NCBI GenBank assembly: GCA_043228905.1
Contig: JBHGNT010000005.1
Coordinates: 22,444,001-22,508,000, forward strand
Source of the DNA: Azolla caroliniana
Lineage: Eukaryota > Polypodiophyta
Direction of reading: 5' to 3'
DNA length: 64,000 nucleotides
This document shows, piece by piece, positions 45,421-56,209 of this stretch. Both the position numbers and the translations under genes were made by a program. How positions within the stretch are numbered: the stretch's first letter is position 1; each line of letters opens with the position of its first letter. The notes beneath the pieces are model-generated. The model was not told the DNA's origin. It did no database searches and saw only the letters and a program-made list of their open reading frames with translations.

Positions 45421-46088
45421 GAGAAAGAAGGGTACAATATAAGGCTAGTTATGAATAGGTAGAAAGAGAAGTAAGAAATAAAAACTTATGAATCCCACAT
45501 GTTAAGTGTATTTAATCAATATTTAGATTATAAGAAAGAGAATTTTTATGATAAACTCGTGAATACCACGAATATATTAGATTGATCAATCCTTGTAAAA
45601 TAATCAACATCATACATCTTTCTCTCCTCCTTATATAAGGATGGAAGAGGCTAAGCATAACTTCATGCTTTTTCTAAACTTTTCATGCAAACTAAATGTC
45701 CATGAGTTGCTTTTTACACTATGTTTTTATTTCCTAAATATAGTGCTCATGCTCGCTAGATGTGCATGAGTAATTTTTTATTGGTGTACATTTTTCTTAT
45801 AAATAAAGTATTCATACATTCTAAAAATGCATGACTTACCTTTTAATAAAGGTAGGCGTAAATAAAGGTGTTATATGTATTAAATCTATATTTAAAACGC
45901 TTAGGATAAGTTAGTACAATGGTAAGGTTGGGGTTTGTTTACATTGAGGTACACTTACCTTCTTTATCCGGCTCTTGCCGGTTCTGCTTGATCTGGTTCT
46001 TACCGGGTCTCCTTATCGGTTCCTCCTTCATCCGGTTCTCACCGGTTCTCCTTATCGGGTCCTCCTTACCGGTTCCTCCTTCATCCGG
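45421..46088. other. Spacer between Gy1 and Gy3 LTR A
   Basis: AT-rich to about 45950 with no gene. 45965-46088 is suddenly GC-rich, made of short repeats of 'ccggttct.accggttctccttatcgg.tcctccttcat'. These end exactly where LTR A begins. They could be part of an older element into which Gy3 inserted. Confidence 0.5.
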
Positions 46089-47087
46089 TGTCGTGAAGAT
46101 TTCCGGCTACGGTGTGAAACCGAGGTGGAAAGGGCAAGTCGGTGGTGTGCAACATGTGCACACATATAGTAGGAAAATGGTGTATAGAATAAAGGGGGAG
46201 TATTTGTCCCACATTGTAACGTCTCTCCCCCCTTGGGCTATAAAAGGAAGGGAGGGGTCCCTTTTGAAGGGGTTGCCCATTTTAGAGTTAGGAGGGTATA
46301 CCACTTAGGTCTAGGGTTTGGTAGTGTTCTTCCTCTACATCTTATTCTTGTTCTCTTAGGGTTTCCACTTTGGTCTTTTCACTCTATTTCGTTTAGGGTT
46401 TCATTTGAGTCTTCTTCTTCATTGTCTGATGGGTTTGGTTCACTCTTTAGAGTGGAAGTTAGTATTCCGTTTAGGTTCTTCTTCTTGAGAGAGTTCGTGT
46501 GAGTTAGGGTTTATGTACTTGGGGACTTCAGGTGTTACTCTCTCTTCTTTGTGTGAGAGTTTGGTTTGGTTTGGGGGTTCCTACAACGACGGCTTTAGGC
46601 ACTCTGGTGGTGGCACTTGGTGATTCGACTTCCTCTCCTCAATGGAGAGTGTTTCGTGTGGCGGCCGGTTTGAGAAGGGAGGACGAAGTGGCACGGGAAC
46701 ACTCCATCGTATTCGGGGCGTGACCAATGGTGGACGTTGCGGTCCCGACGGCCCACTTGATTTGCCTTCGCCGGTTCCCATTCTTGTCTTGATGTATTAG
46801 CCGATTGTTTTGTAATAGCCACCGGATTCGGGGCATGTAACCGTCTTGTTGTAAAGCTATTGTAATATATATTCATGTTGGTGTATATGTATCTTCCATT
46901 GTAACATATTTGAGTCGGGTCCATATTCACGGTGAACCGTCTTTTTGTGAAACCCTACATTCGTTGGAGTCGGAAGCTAATTCCGGACCGAAGCCTACAA
47001 AGCTTAAGGACTACCATCCGTCTCCCTAGTCCACGGCCCCCGCGGTCCCGCCTAAGATCCTACACGTACCCGCTGAAAACCGCGACA
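46089..47087 (+). repeat. Gy3 LTR A (5' LTR, + strand)
   Basis: A 999-bp LTR from TGTCGTGAAGATTTCCGG to AAAACCGCGACA. A TATA box (ctataaaagg, 46238-46247) follows a spacer rich in regulatory-looking short repeats. The reverse complements at 50735-51739 and 62602-63610 match over most of the length. The primer site follows after four bases. Confidence 0.88.
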
Positions 47088-47091
47088 TTTT

Positions 47092-47109
47092 TGGTGAACC
47101 CGACGTGAA
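47092..47109 (+). other. Gy3 primer-binding site
   Basis: TGGTGAACCCGACGTGAA begins four bases after LTR A. The same 18 bases stand beside LTR C (62580-62597, - strand) and beside the Gy2 LTR E (61429-61446, - strand). I could not match it to a tRNA 3' end from memory. Confidence 0.75.
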
Positions 47110-47570
47110 TGACGGCAAGGGAGAATGCAAGTGGAGGAAGAAGGCTTCGTGGTGAAGGCAATGTTGAAGGCGATGATGAACATACATGGAAGAAGGGTGG
47201 ACAAGAAACGGTTGAGAGTGCGGTAGAAGAAGTCGACCATTGGAGTGGGGATGGGGTCCCAAAATTTTTAAAGCCCACCATGCTCGGATTGAGAGGCAAT
47301 GAGGAGATGTATGAGAGGCAACGAGGCTAAAGTCTTTGCCTGGCGGTGGTAACTGTATGACATGAAGAGGACAAAGAGCTTCAAGAAGGTCATGGTTTGG
47401 GCTCTTTCGAGGGAGTTATCGAAGATGCACGGGCATGGGTGGTTGAAGAGGCAAATAGAGGTTGAGAAGGAAGACACCTTCTCGATGGATGCAGAATAAT
47501 GAGGAGGCCGTGTAGGGGTCCGGGTTCGGTACGATGGTGCCATTACGGGGAAGGTGTGGAACAAATCACC
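47110..47570 (+). pseudogene. Gy3 5' interior, possible gag-like remnant
   Basis: The region after the primer site has open frames that are conserved in the C copy (62103-62579, - strand), for example MKRTKSFKKV and SRELSKMH followed by GHGW or RHGW. No recognised domain; stops differ between copies. It may be a rump of gag kept for packaging signals. Function is unknown. Confidence 0.45.
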
Positions 47571-49954
47571 TTTTCAACTTGTGGAGGAATACGCCTCCCT
47601 ACATGCGGAGGTCGGAAGAGCATGCGACGGCGACGTGGGAGAGGGTGCGGAGCTAGCGACCCTCTCGTCTAGCGGAAAGGGGATGGCCATGGATGAGGCC
47701 GGTGACTACGGAATGGGAAGAGCCACTTCGAGAATGGGCGGAGGATTTGGGGCACGGTTGCCCAAAACATCAAGCAAGGAGGAGTCGGTTACCGGAATGG
47801 GTATTCGGCACGGAATGACGGACGAGTGGGGCCAAGACGGTAAGCCGGAGTTGGAAGGGGCTACGACAACGAAGGGAGAAGAGGCCGACATGGAGGTTGG
47901 GACTACGAAGGGGAGAAATGAAAGAGGCGGTTGACTGAAGTATGGGTCCTCCACACTCGTTCCGAAGACTTAGGCGGTTGCATCCGAGAACCAACGGAAG
48001 ACCTAAGAGACGGAAAGTGGCGGCGAGGACACGGAGGTCACGGCTAATACAACTGATCCAGGAAGAGGAGGAACGAAGACCGGTCCTATGGGTCACCTCA
48101 CACCGGGCTAGAGACTTCGGTGGTCGGCATTGGATCCGACGTAAGACCAAGATACTGACGATGGCAGTAGGAGAACGGGACGGTCGGCATCGGATCTGAC
48201 GTAAGACCAAGATACTGACGATGGCGACAGGAGAACCAGCAATACTGAGTGACAGTCGGACGAGAACCGGGCGAAGCAAACTTCCGGATAACCGATCCGG
48301 AAGGGAGGAAGAAGCAGGCCTACAAAGAGGCTGGGAACACGGTACGATGGTACCACGAGGGAGGGTGTGGAGCAAGCCACCCTCTCGACATGCGGAGAAG
48401 GATGACCCGAGAAAGGGTCGGGAAGACAAATTGGGACCCAAGGAAGATCCTAACACCGATCCGGAGACACCGATCCGGGCATGGCAACGTGAGACCGAGT
48501 GAGAAGGATGGTGGCGGCAGGAAACGGGAATCGGCGATGTGGGAAGTGCGGATGGGCGATCCTACGACGATCCTCACACCAATCCGGAGACACCGACAGT
48601 TCAAGCTGACGTGGCAACGTGAGACCGAGTGAGAAGGATGGTGGCGGCAGGAGAACGGGATCAAGCAGAGGGCCGACAAGGTGGCCACAAACCAAAACCG
48701 GACCTTCCGGCAAGGTCGATGGGACCTTCCGGCAAGGAAGACGTTCCTATGGGATCCTCACACCGATCCGGAGACACTGGCAATTCGAGCCGACATGGCA
48801 ACGTGAGAACGAGTGAGAAGGATGGTGGCGGTAGGAAACGGGAACCGGCGATGCGGGAAGTGCGGATGGGTGTTCCTATGGGCGATCATCACACCGATCC
48901 GGAGACACCGACAGTTCAAGCCGATGTGGCAACGTGAGACTGAGTGAGAAGGAAGGTGGCGGCAGGAAATGGGAACCGACGATGCAGGAAGAGCGGATTG
49001 GGAGCCGGCAAGGCTAGAGTTGATGAGGGCCGAACCCTGACCGGCCGGTTACGGTTTCAGAAGGGAGCCGGTAAAAGGTGAGCGAGGAGTGGTGTGCCAA
49101 GCCGGATAGGCACACCCGGGAGCAGATCGAGAGACGTGCATGTGGTCATTAAGGGCCTGTTTGAAGCACGAGTAAGGGACGGTGTTCGGCACGGGCGGTA
49201 CCGAACAAGGACGACGGAAGATGGCACATGGCGGTGCCGGGAATGAGGTAACGAGCGCGCAACAGACTGCACGGGTCAGAGACCAGAAATGATATCACAG
49301 GCCGGAAAAGGATCCTCCACACCCACTTCGGAGATCTCAGTGGCTCAATCAGAGTGGCAACGACTGGCGTGGCAAGCCAAGCCCGAGATGACAAGCTGGT
49401 GGGGGCAAGGGGACGATGGCAAGCAGAAGGCTCCGGACCGGTCACAACAGTGCGAGACGAAAGGGAGCCAAGTGGGCTACTACAGGGTGTTCCTCGGACA
49501 CGGAGGACACCGGTATGCGGAGAGGAAGGCGATGCACGATCTAGCCGGGCAAGGGCCGACAACGCGTGCGAAAAGGGTAAACGGAGTTGGCACGGCGGTG
49601 CCAAACAACAAGGAGGGAATGCCGGCACACGGAGGTGCCGAAAGGGAGTATCGGCGCGAAGGATGGTTGCCGGTTTAGGTGATCTCGAATGGAAGGCCGG
49701 AGAGGGATCCTCCACACTGGTTCCGGAGACCTTGGCAGTCCGAGCCGATGTGGCAACATAAGACCAAGGAGGGAAGGTGGCGGTGAGGGGACGAATGCGA
49801 TGGGCAACAACACGGGACAACAACCGGGATGACGCGAAGGGCACCGACATGGAGGCCGGGGTGACGGCACGCTCTACCGTGAAAGAGCGCGGCAAGCAAG
49901 GGAAAAACATGGAGCGCGTAATCAGGTCACCTAAGGGCCAAAGAACGAGCGCGT
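47571..49954 (+). mobile_element. Gy3 interior, non-coding, repeat-rich
   Basis: GC-rich and purine-rich on the + strand. Open frames are long in several registers because of composition, but none shows a retroviral domain. 48440-49000 holds four units of about 130 bp ('gagaccgagtgagaaggatggtggcggcagga' starts at 48491, 48621, 48804 and 48935); the second gap is widened to 183 bp by an extra segment with 'gaccttccggcaagg' twice. The end (about 49840-49954) matches the end of the - strand copy (51930-52080). Confidence 0.7.
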
Positions 49955-50730
49955 TGTCGTGAAGAATTTCGGCCAGAGGCGGAAACCGGGAAACATTGGC
50001 TACATCGGCGGGGTGCATCATGTGTGCTCACCCTTGTACATTTAGTGTGAATAACGAGGGCGCCTTTATGCCCCCGAAGAGTAGTCCAGTAGGGACAGAC
50101 GATCCCATGTAAGTCGGGATTTATCCCACATTGTAAGGCATCCCTCTCCTTGTTCTATAAAAGGGAGGGAGCGCCCTTTGTGAAGGGGGTTGCCCATTTT
50201 GCGTTAGAGGGTATACCGTTAGATTTAGGGTTAGTTACATTCCTTCTTCTTCTTCTTCTTTCTCTCCCCCCCTTTTTGTGTTCGCTTAGGGTTTGCTTCA
50301 GCTCGTCTCTTGCGCAAGACCCCGCTCGGCGCGACAAGCCCGTGAGCTCCCCGACCGGTGGCTTGGCAGCCAACGACTACTGTAACCTACCTTGGTCCGG
50401 CTCGAAGCCGGGAATGTATTCTTCCCTTTATATATATACATTTGTGTCTGTCTGCATATATTCGCATCTCTGTTGGTGTCGGGTGCTTCCCCTTTCCTGC
50501 GTTTCCTGTACATAAGGGCGTGAGTCGGGTCGGCCTGTGTGTGTGTGTGTGTGCGTGAGTCGGTGTCAAGCGTGCGCTCCCTCTCTTTCTCTCTCTCCCT
50601 TCGGTTGCTTCCGGTGTGCTTCTGGGATGCCCCAGAAACGGCGAAGTACGACTTCCTACTCTCCGTCACTCCCTAGTCCAAGACCCCCGTGGTCCCGCCT
50701 TTCTCCACGCACGCGCGTAACAACGCGACA
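49955..50730 (+). repeat. Gy2 LTR D, probably a solo LTR
   Basis: A 776-bp LTR starting TGTCGTGAAGAATTTCGG and ending AACAACGCGACA, with a TATA box (tctataaaaggg, about 50153). It matches LTR E in its terminal parts but only partly matches A/B/C. The left flank ends gcgt and the right flank is acgt. Neither side has Gy2 interior sequence; the left is Gy3 interior, so it is likely a solo LTR with an imperfect target duplication. Confidence 0.7.
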
Positions 50731-50734
50731 ACGT

Positions 50735-51739
50735 TGTCACGGTATTCCGAGGGTACGTGTAGGATCTTAGGTGCAACCGCGGGGGTCTTGGACTAGGGAG
50801 ACGGATGGTGGAGTCCTTAAGCTTTGTAGGCTTCGGTGTAGAACCGGCTTCCGGCTCCAACGAATGTAGGGTTTCACAAAAAGACGGTTCACCGCGAATA
50901 AGGACCTGACTCAAATACGTTACAAGGAAGATAGATATACGCTAACATGAATATATATTACATGAGCTTTACAACAAGACGGTTACATGCCCCGAATCCG
51001 GTGGCTATTACAAAACAATCGGCTAATACATCATGACAAGAATGGGAACCGACGAAGGCGAGTCAAGTGGGCCGCCGGGACCGCGACGTCCACCGTTGGT
51101 CACGCCCCGAAGACAATGGAGTTTTCCCGTGCCACTTCGTCCTCCCTTCTTGAACCGGCCGCCATGCAAAACGCTCTCCATCGAGGAAAGGAAACTGAAC
51201 CTCCAAGTGCCGCCACTGGAATGCCGAAGAGCCGCCGTTGTAGAAACCCCAAACAAAAACACTAACTCGACCAAGAAGAAGGTAAACCCCAAAACCCCAA
51301 GCTCATGAAACCTAGATCACATAAAGAAACCCGAAACCCTAAATCCCCCATGATCTCTCACAAGATGAAGTGATAAATCTCCACTCAAGAAGAAGGAATC
51401 AAACTCATAAGACAAAGAAGAAGGAAACCCAAAATGAAACCCTAAACGAAATAGGGTGAAAAGACCAAAGTACAAACCATAAGGGAATAAGATAAAGATG
51501 AAGACCAAGAACTACCAAACCCTAAATCCAATGATATACCCTCCTAACTCAAAATGGGCAACCCATTTACAAGGGACCCTTCCCTCCTTTTATAGTCCAA
51601 GGAGGGGAGGGCGTTACAATGTGGAACAAATACCCCCCCTTATTCTATACACCATTTTCCTACTATAGATGTGCACATGTTGCACACCGCCAACTTGCCC
51701 ATTTCGCCCCGGTTTCACACTATAGCCGGAAATCTTCAC
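50735..51739 (-). repeat. Gy3 LTR B (3' LTR of the - strand copy)
   Basis: The + strand starts TGTCACGGTATTCC and ends with GCCGGAAATCTTCAC, one step short of the expected terminal GACA. TATA box (ttttatagtcc) at about 51588. It parallels LTR C closely (for example the 'ggtaaaccccaaaaccccaagctcatgaaac' region in both), indicating a relatively recent pair. Confidence 0.85.
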
Positions 51740-52417
51740 AAAATCCACCCCCACCAAACCGCACGTCCACCGGTATGTGCCAAGAAAGGAAAAGGGGTGA
51801 GAGATTTCGGTGACGGGGATCAACTGGGTCCTCCGCCTTACTGACACTTGACTATCTCACCGACTCCTTACCGGCCCCGATCTGTCGGCTCCATCCGATC
51901 CACGCTTGCCTCCTGTAGGTGCTACCCATGTGTTATTGTCGTTCTCCGAATGCGTGCTCATTCTTCGGTCCTTAGGTGACCCCATTACGCGCTCCTTGTT
52001 TCTACCTCGTTCGCGGCACTCTCTCTCGGTAGAGCGTGCCGTCACCCCGACCTCCGTGTCGGTGCCCTTCGCGTCGTCCCAGTTACCATCCCGTGTTGTT
52101 GCCCATCGCCTTTGTCCCCTCGCCACCACCTTCCTTCTCCTTGGTCTTACGTTGCCTTGGCGGCTTGAACTACCAAAGTCTTCGGAATCGGTGTGGAGGA
52201 TCCCTCTCCGGCCTTCCGTTTGTGATCACCTGAATCGGCAACCATCCTTTCGGCACGTGTTGTCGGCCCTTGCCCGGCCAGATCGTGCATCGCCTTCCTC
52301 TCCGCATACCGGTGTCCTCTGTGTTCGGGGAACACCCCGTAGTAGCCCCCTTTCGTCTCACGCCGATACGACCGGTCTAGAGCCTTCTGCTTGTCGTCGT
52401 CCGCTCGCCCCCACCGG
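51740..52417 (-). mobile_element. Gy3 3' interior next to LTR B
   Basis: The reverse complement aligns with 49400-49954 and then with 63611-64000 of the + strand Gy3 ('gatcggatgg.gccgac.g.tcgggg', 'attcggagaac'). No domain. It ends at the accgg target of Nx. Confidence 0.75.
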
Positions 52418-52761
52418 TGTTGTTGGTGTGATGGGTGAAGCCTAGAATGACTACACCCCCCTCCCAAGGGGGTTACATTAGGGAGAGAGCGAGAGAGAAA
52501 GACAAATAGAAAATGACACCAAATGAGAGGGGAAAAAACTATATCTCATTACATGCCCCATAAGGGGTTTATATAATACATAATGTAACGGTAAATAATA
52601 TGTGCATTACAAAAAGAGACCGTTACATTCTTGTCACATGCACATAATTGTGCATGTGCTCACACATACTCATCCTCACACTCATATACATTACACATAC
52701 CGAACAACCCCTTTAACATGTTTTACCCTTATACCACCTCGTACAACTCCTACAGGTAACA
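52418..52761. repeat. Nx left LTR
   Basis: 344-bp LTR, TGTT...AACA, with 'gggagagagcgagagagaaagac' and 'tatctcattacatgcccc' shared with the right copy. TSD accgg is on the outer side. Confidence 0.9.
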
Positions 52762-53300
52762 CATGGCACGCCTGTGGATAGTGCATCGCACGGTGAACCC
52801 ACTCGCCATGACAACTATTAATGACTGAAACTCCATCGGTTGTCTCAACGGTCGGAAATCCATCGACCGAATCATATCTCTACGATCGATAACTTCGATC
52901 AGAGCATTTCTTGACTCGAACCTTCTCGTTCGGTCAGCATGTCGCTGAATTGGATCACACACCAATTGTCCTCCATTATGGCATGGGCCTTTCATGATTT
53001 TGTTACATGTATGTGTATTTTTCGGTTTCGTCATGTGAATTGAGCTTTATATTTTATACCCTTGGTCTCTAAAATTTTTACCCTCAAGTTTTTGTTTGTT
53101 TTTTTTCAAATTTCTTTTTTTTGTTTGACCCTTGAGAATTTGAAATTCTGCATTCTGCCCTCCACTTTTTGAAATCTCACGTCATGCCCTTGAGCTTTTG
53201 AAATTTCATCTTCTCTGCCCTTATGTTTCTGAAATTTTCTCTGCATACCCCTCTTCTCTTTCTTCGTTTCCTTCTCTCTCCGCTTTTGTCACTTGGAGTG
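52762..53300. other. Nx interior, left part
   Basis: Begins catggcacgcctgtgg. 53085-53260 is T-rich with four loose repeats of 'tgcccttgagcttttgaaatttca'. No gene. Confidence 0.5.
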
Positions 53301-53304
53301 CTTG

Positions 53305-54402
53305 TGGAAGAGGGCAGTAGTTATGTAGAAGATTTCTATTATTTGTTAAATGATGTGTCGCCCCGGTGTCGAAGAACCAAAGATTGTCATTACCTTTCTT
53401 TTAATTCACTTGACTTTCATTAGCATCACTTGTAAAAGCTTGTATAAAATTATTGTCTTCATCTTCTTCACAATAGTTCACATTATCATTTTGAATTGAT
53501 GCACTATGGATTTGTGGATAAAACTTCTTTCCTTTTCTTTTAAGATCAAATTGCTTCTTTCTACAATCTTTTTCAATATGACCTTGTTTATTACAATACC
53601 TACATGTGATCGTAGATATCGTCAAGCCTCCCATTCCATTTGATTTGTTCTTCTGTTGAAACTTCTGGTTATTTGGAAACCGTTGAAATTTCTGCTTCAC
53701 AAAGTTGCCTCGATTATTTCTCATGGAGGTTGCCATGGCCATGTGGCTAGCCTCATGTTGTGAACTTGTTCTTTTCCTTCGTAGTTCATCTTGCTTCAAC
53801 TTTGCTACTAAATTTTGTAAATTTAGATTTTTATCTTCACTATGAATACTTACAAAAGTCATCCATGATTCTGGTAGCGCTCCCATTAAAATCTCACATT
53901 TGGACATTTCATCGATATTATTGCCTGAAGAGATGGCTGTGTCTAATTGCTTTTGCCACTTCATTATAAATGTGTCGATTTGTTCACCTTCTTTCATCTG
54001 TAAATTCATTAATGATCTGAATGAAAAATTTTTAGTTGTTCCATCAGATGGTTGATGAATCTTTTGCAAATACTCCCACATTTCATTTGCTGTGTGCAAG
54101 TTTCGAACATAATCGACTTGCTCGTCACTTAAGTGCATTATTATCTCCATTCTAGCGTCGAGGTCTCTACTTTTCCACATGCTTGTCCCTGGTTCTTGTT
54201 CAGGCATTTTCATGGAACCATCTATTATATCTTTTAGATTATTACGCTCCATTATCAACTCCATCTGTGTCTTCCACATCCTGTAATTGTGAGTAGTTAG
54301 TTTCTCAACTACATATTTTCTTACCATACTTGATGGATTTGCAGGATGATGATTGTTTGATGTGGATGTGGATAGGTTTTCTGATTCTCCTTCGAACTCC
54401 AT
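53305..54402 (-). pseudogene. Co4 copia gag and start of protease, truncated
   Basis: 53401-54402 is an intact 333-codon frame on the - strand: MEFEGESENLSTSTSNNHHP, the UBN2 gag region (LTTHNYRMWKTQMELIMERN; LMNLQMKEGEQIDTFIMKWQ) and a knuckle CRYCNKQGHIEKDC. Just beyond its stop, 53310-53390 encodes WFFDTGATHHLTNN, the copia protease active site, before the text breaks at about 53305. Everything after protease is missing. The gag is remarkably well preserved compared with Co1 and Co2. Confidence 0.88.
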
Positions 54403-54467
54403 CTTGCTTAGATCGTCCGGATCAATCCAAGAACAAAATGTTTTGTGTTTTGATTAATGTCTTTAAT

Positions 54468-54482
54468 TTAGCTCTGATACCA
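54468..54482 (-). other. Co4 primer-binding site
   Basis: The - strand TGGTATCAGAGCTAA directly follows the LTR edge at 54483, a canonical tRNA-iMet site. Confidence 0.9.
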
Positions 54483-54730
54483 TGTAAGAAATCAAGCAAT
54501 AACACAAGAGATAGGAAGAAGATAACAAGGAGAGAGAGAGATCAAGAACCAACAGTTGTATTTCTCACATCATATGACTTTTGGTTACAATGTGTATATA
54601 AAAGAGAAAGGGTAGTTACAAAACGTTTTTATAAATGAGGGTATTTTAGGAATATTTATTTATTACTTTATTTATCATAATATGTTTTATTTTTTACTCC
54701 TAATATAATACTTTATTTTATATTCTAACA
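54483..54730 (-). repeat. Co4 5' LTR
   Basis: 248 bp from TGTAAGAAATC to TATTCTAACA; on the - strand it starts TGTTAGAATATAAA. No 3' LTR exists in the window, so Co4 was cut down before or while being carried in Nx. Confidence 0.8.
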
Positions 54731-55190
54731 GTAGGAACAATGAATCTTTTTCTGCATTGTTCATTGTTTCCACAAAGAAACTGTGAAGAAGAAGAGGATG
54801 AATGGAGATTGTTTCTGCATCGATGTAACATAGGGCCATTGTCTTCTTCTCTCTTTGATGCTTCTTCTTTAATCTGTGTACTTTGTTCTTCTTCTTCTGT
54901 CTTCTTCTTCATCGTTTCTCATGGATGGATGCCTCTCATGGATGGATGTGTGGGGTGCGTGTGAGCCTCTTTGATGAGAGAGAGAGAGAGAGAGAGAGAC
55001 TCTCAAGGGGATAGTGTGGAAATCTCCATCACAGGCTAGCTCTCAGACTCAAATACCATGCACAAAGCACACTCTCTAACACAGAAACAAGCAGAGACGG
55101 AGAGAGGGATAGAGAGAGATTAGTGATGGAGAAGGAGAGTGAGGCATAAACTTCCTCTCAAGGGGGTCGGCCGTTCAGGCGTGCCAAAAG
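54731..55190. other. Nx interior, right part
   Basis: Contains (CTT)n-rich DNA, 'atggatggatgcctctc' twice (54919-54952) and (GA)n at 54977-54999. The stretch next to the right LTR reads TTTTGGCACGCCTGAACGG on the - strand, a possible primer site. No gene. Confidence 0.5.
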
Positions 55191-55534
55191 TGTTGTTGGT
55201 GTGGGGGGTGAAGCCTAGAATGACTTCAGCCCCCTCCCAAGGGGATTACGTTAGGGAGAGAGCGAGAGAGAAAGACAAATAGAAAATGACACCAAATGAG
55301 AGGGGAAAAAACTATATCTCATTACATGCCCCATAAGGGGTTTATATAATACATAATGTAACGGTAAATAATATGTGCGTTACAAAAAGAGACCATTACA
55401 TTCTTGTCACATGCACATAATTGTGCATGTGCTCACACATACTCATCCTCACACTCATATACATTACACATACCGAACAACCCCTTTAACGTGTTTTACC
55501 CTTATACCACCCCGTACAACTCCTACGGGTAACA
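55191..55534. repeat. Nx right LTR
   Basis: Nearly identical to 52418-52761, with differences such as atgggtg/ggggg(t)g and acaggt/acgggt. Followed by TSD accgg. Confidence 0.9.
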
Positions 55535-55539
55535 ACCGG

Positions 55540-56165
55540 CTTGTCATCTCGGGCTTGGCTTGTCACGCTAGTCGTTGCCACTCCAGATGAGCAGCCGACA
55601 TCTCTGAAGCGGGTGTGGAGGATCCTTCTCCGGCCCGTGATATCATTTCTGGTTTCTAACTTGTGCAGTACGTTGCGCGCTCGTTACCTTGTTCCCGGCA
55701 CTACCGTGGGCCGTTTTTCGCCATCCTTGTTCGGCACCGCCTGTGCCGAACACCGTCCCGTACCCGTGCTTGCTTTGGCCCTCGATGGCCACTCACATGC
55801 CTCTTATTCCGCTCCGAGCTTACCCCTCACCAGCTTCCTTCCGAAACCATAACTTGTCGGTAAGGGTTCGGCCCTTGTCAACTTTGGCCTTGCCGGCCCC
55901 CGGCCCACTCTTCTTGCATCGTCGGTTCCCGTTTCCTGCCGCCACCTTCCTTCTCACTCGGTCTCACGTTGCCATGTCGGCTTGAACTGCTGGTGTCTCC
56001 GGATCGGTGTGAGGATCCCATAGGAACGTCCATTCGCATTGCCGGTTCCCGTTTCCCGCCGCCACCATCCTTCACACTCGGGCTCACGTTGCAATGTCGG
56101 CTTGAACCGCCGGTGTCTCTGGATCGGTGTGAGGATCCCATAGGACCGGTCTTTGTTCCTCCTCT
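55540..56165 (-). mobile_element. Gy3 interior segment with ~130-bp repeats
   Basis: The reverse complement of 48730-49400: two repeat units ('gccgccacc.tccttc.cactcgg' at 55938 and 56058) and the segment with 'gttcggcaccg'. At about 56165 it changes abruptly into Gy2 integrase sequence. Confidence 0.7.
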
Positions 56166-56209
56166 TTCCATCAACCTTATCCACTTGAAATGGACCGCAG
56201 GCGGGTAAG

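Larger units (their letters stand above)
52418..55534. mobile_element. Nx: complete 3.1-kb LTR element of uncertain type
   Basis: Two direct repeats of 344 bp, 52418-52761 and 55191-55534, start TGTTGTTGGTGTG and end GTAACA. They are flanked by accgg on both sides (52413-52417; 55535-55539). Joining the outer flanks restores Gy3 interior text seen at 49390-49420. The LTRs differ at only a few positions, so insertion is young. The interior has no own polyprotein: it contains part of a copia (Co4) and simple repeats. TGGCACGCC occurs just inside each LTR, in opposite orientations, so strand is undecided. Confidence 0.85.

Noticed and set aside
47770-48713. Long open frames up to 228 codons on both strands
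   Set aside because: High GC and few A/T-rich stop codons give open frames in several registers; no domain, and the frames are translations of tandem repeats.
49149-50021. 290-codon - strand open frame
   Set aside because: Lies over Gy3 interior in antisense with low-complexity Ser/Arg/Pro content; no motif.
46089-50730. LTR A and LTR D as the two LTRs of one element
   Set aside because: Their bodies differ (999 and 776 bp, different central parts), no matching target duplication, and Gy3 interior resumes after 63611, so D is better read as an inserted solo LTR.
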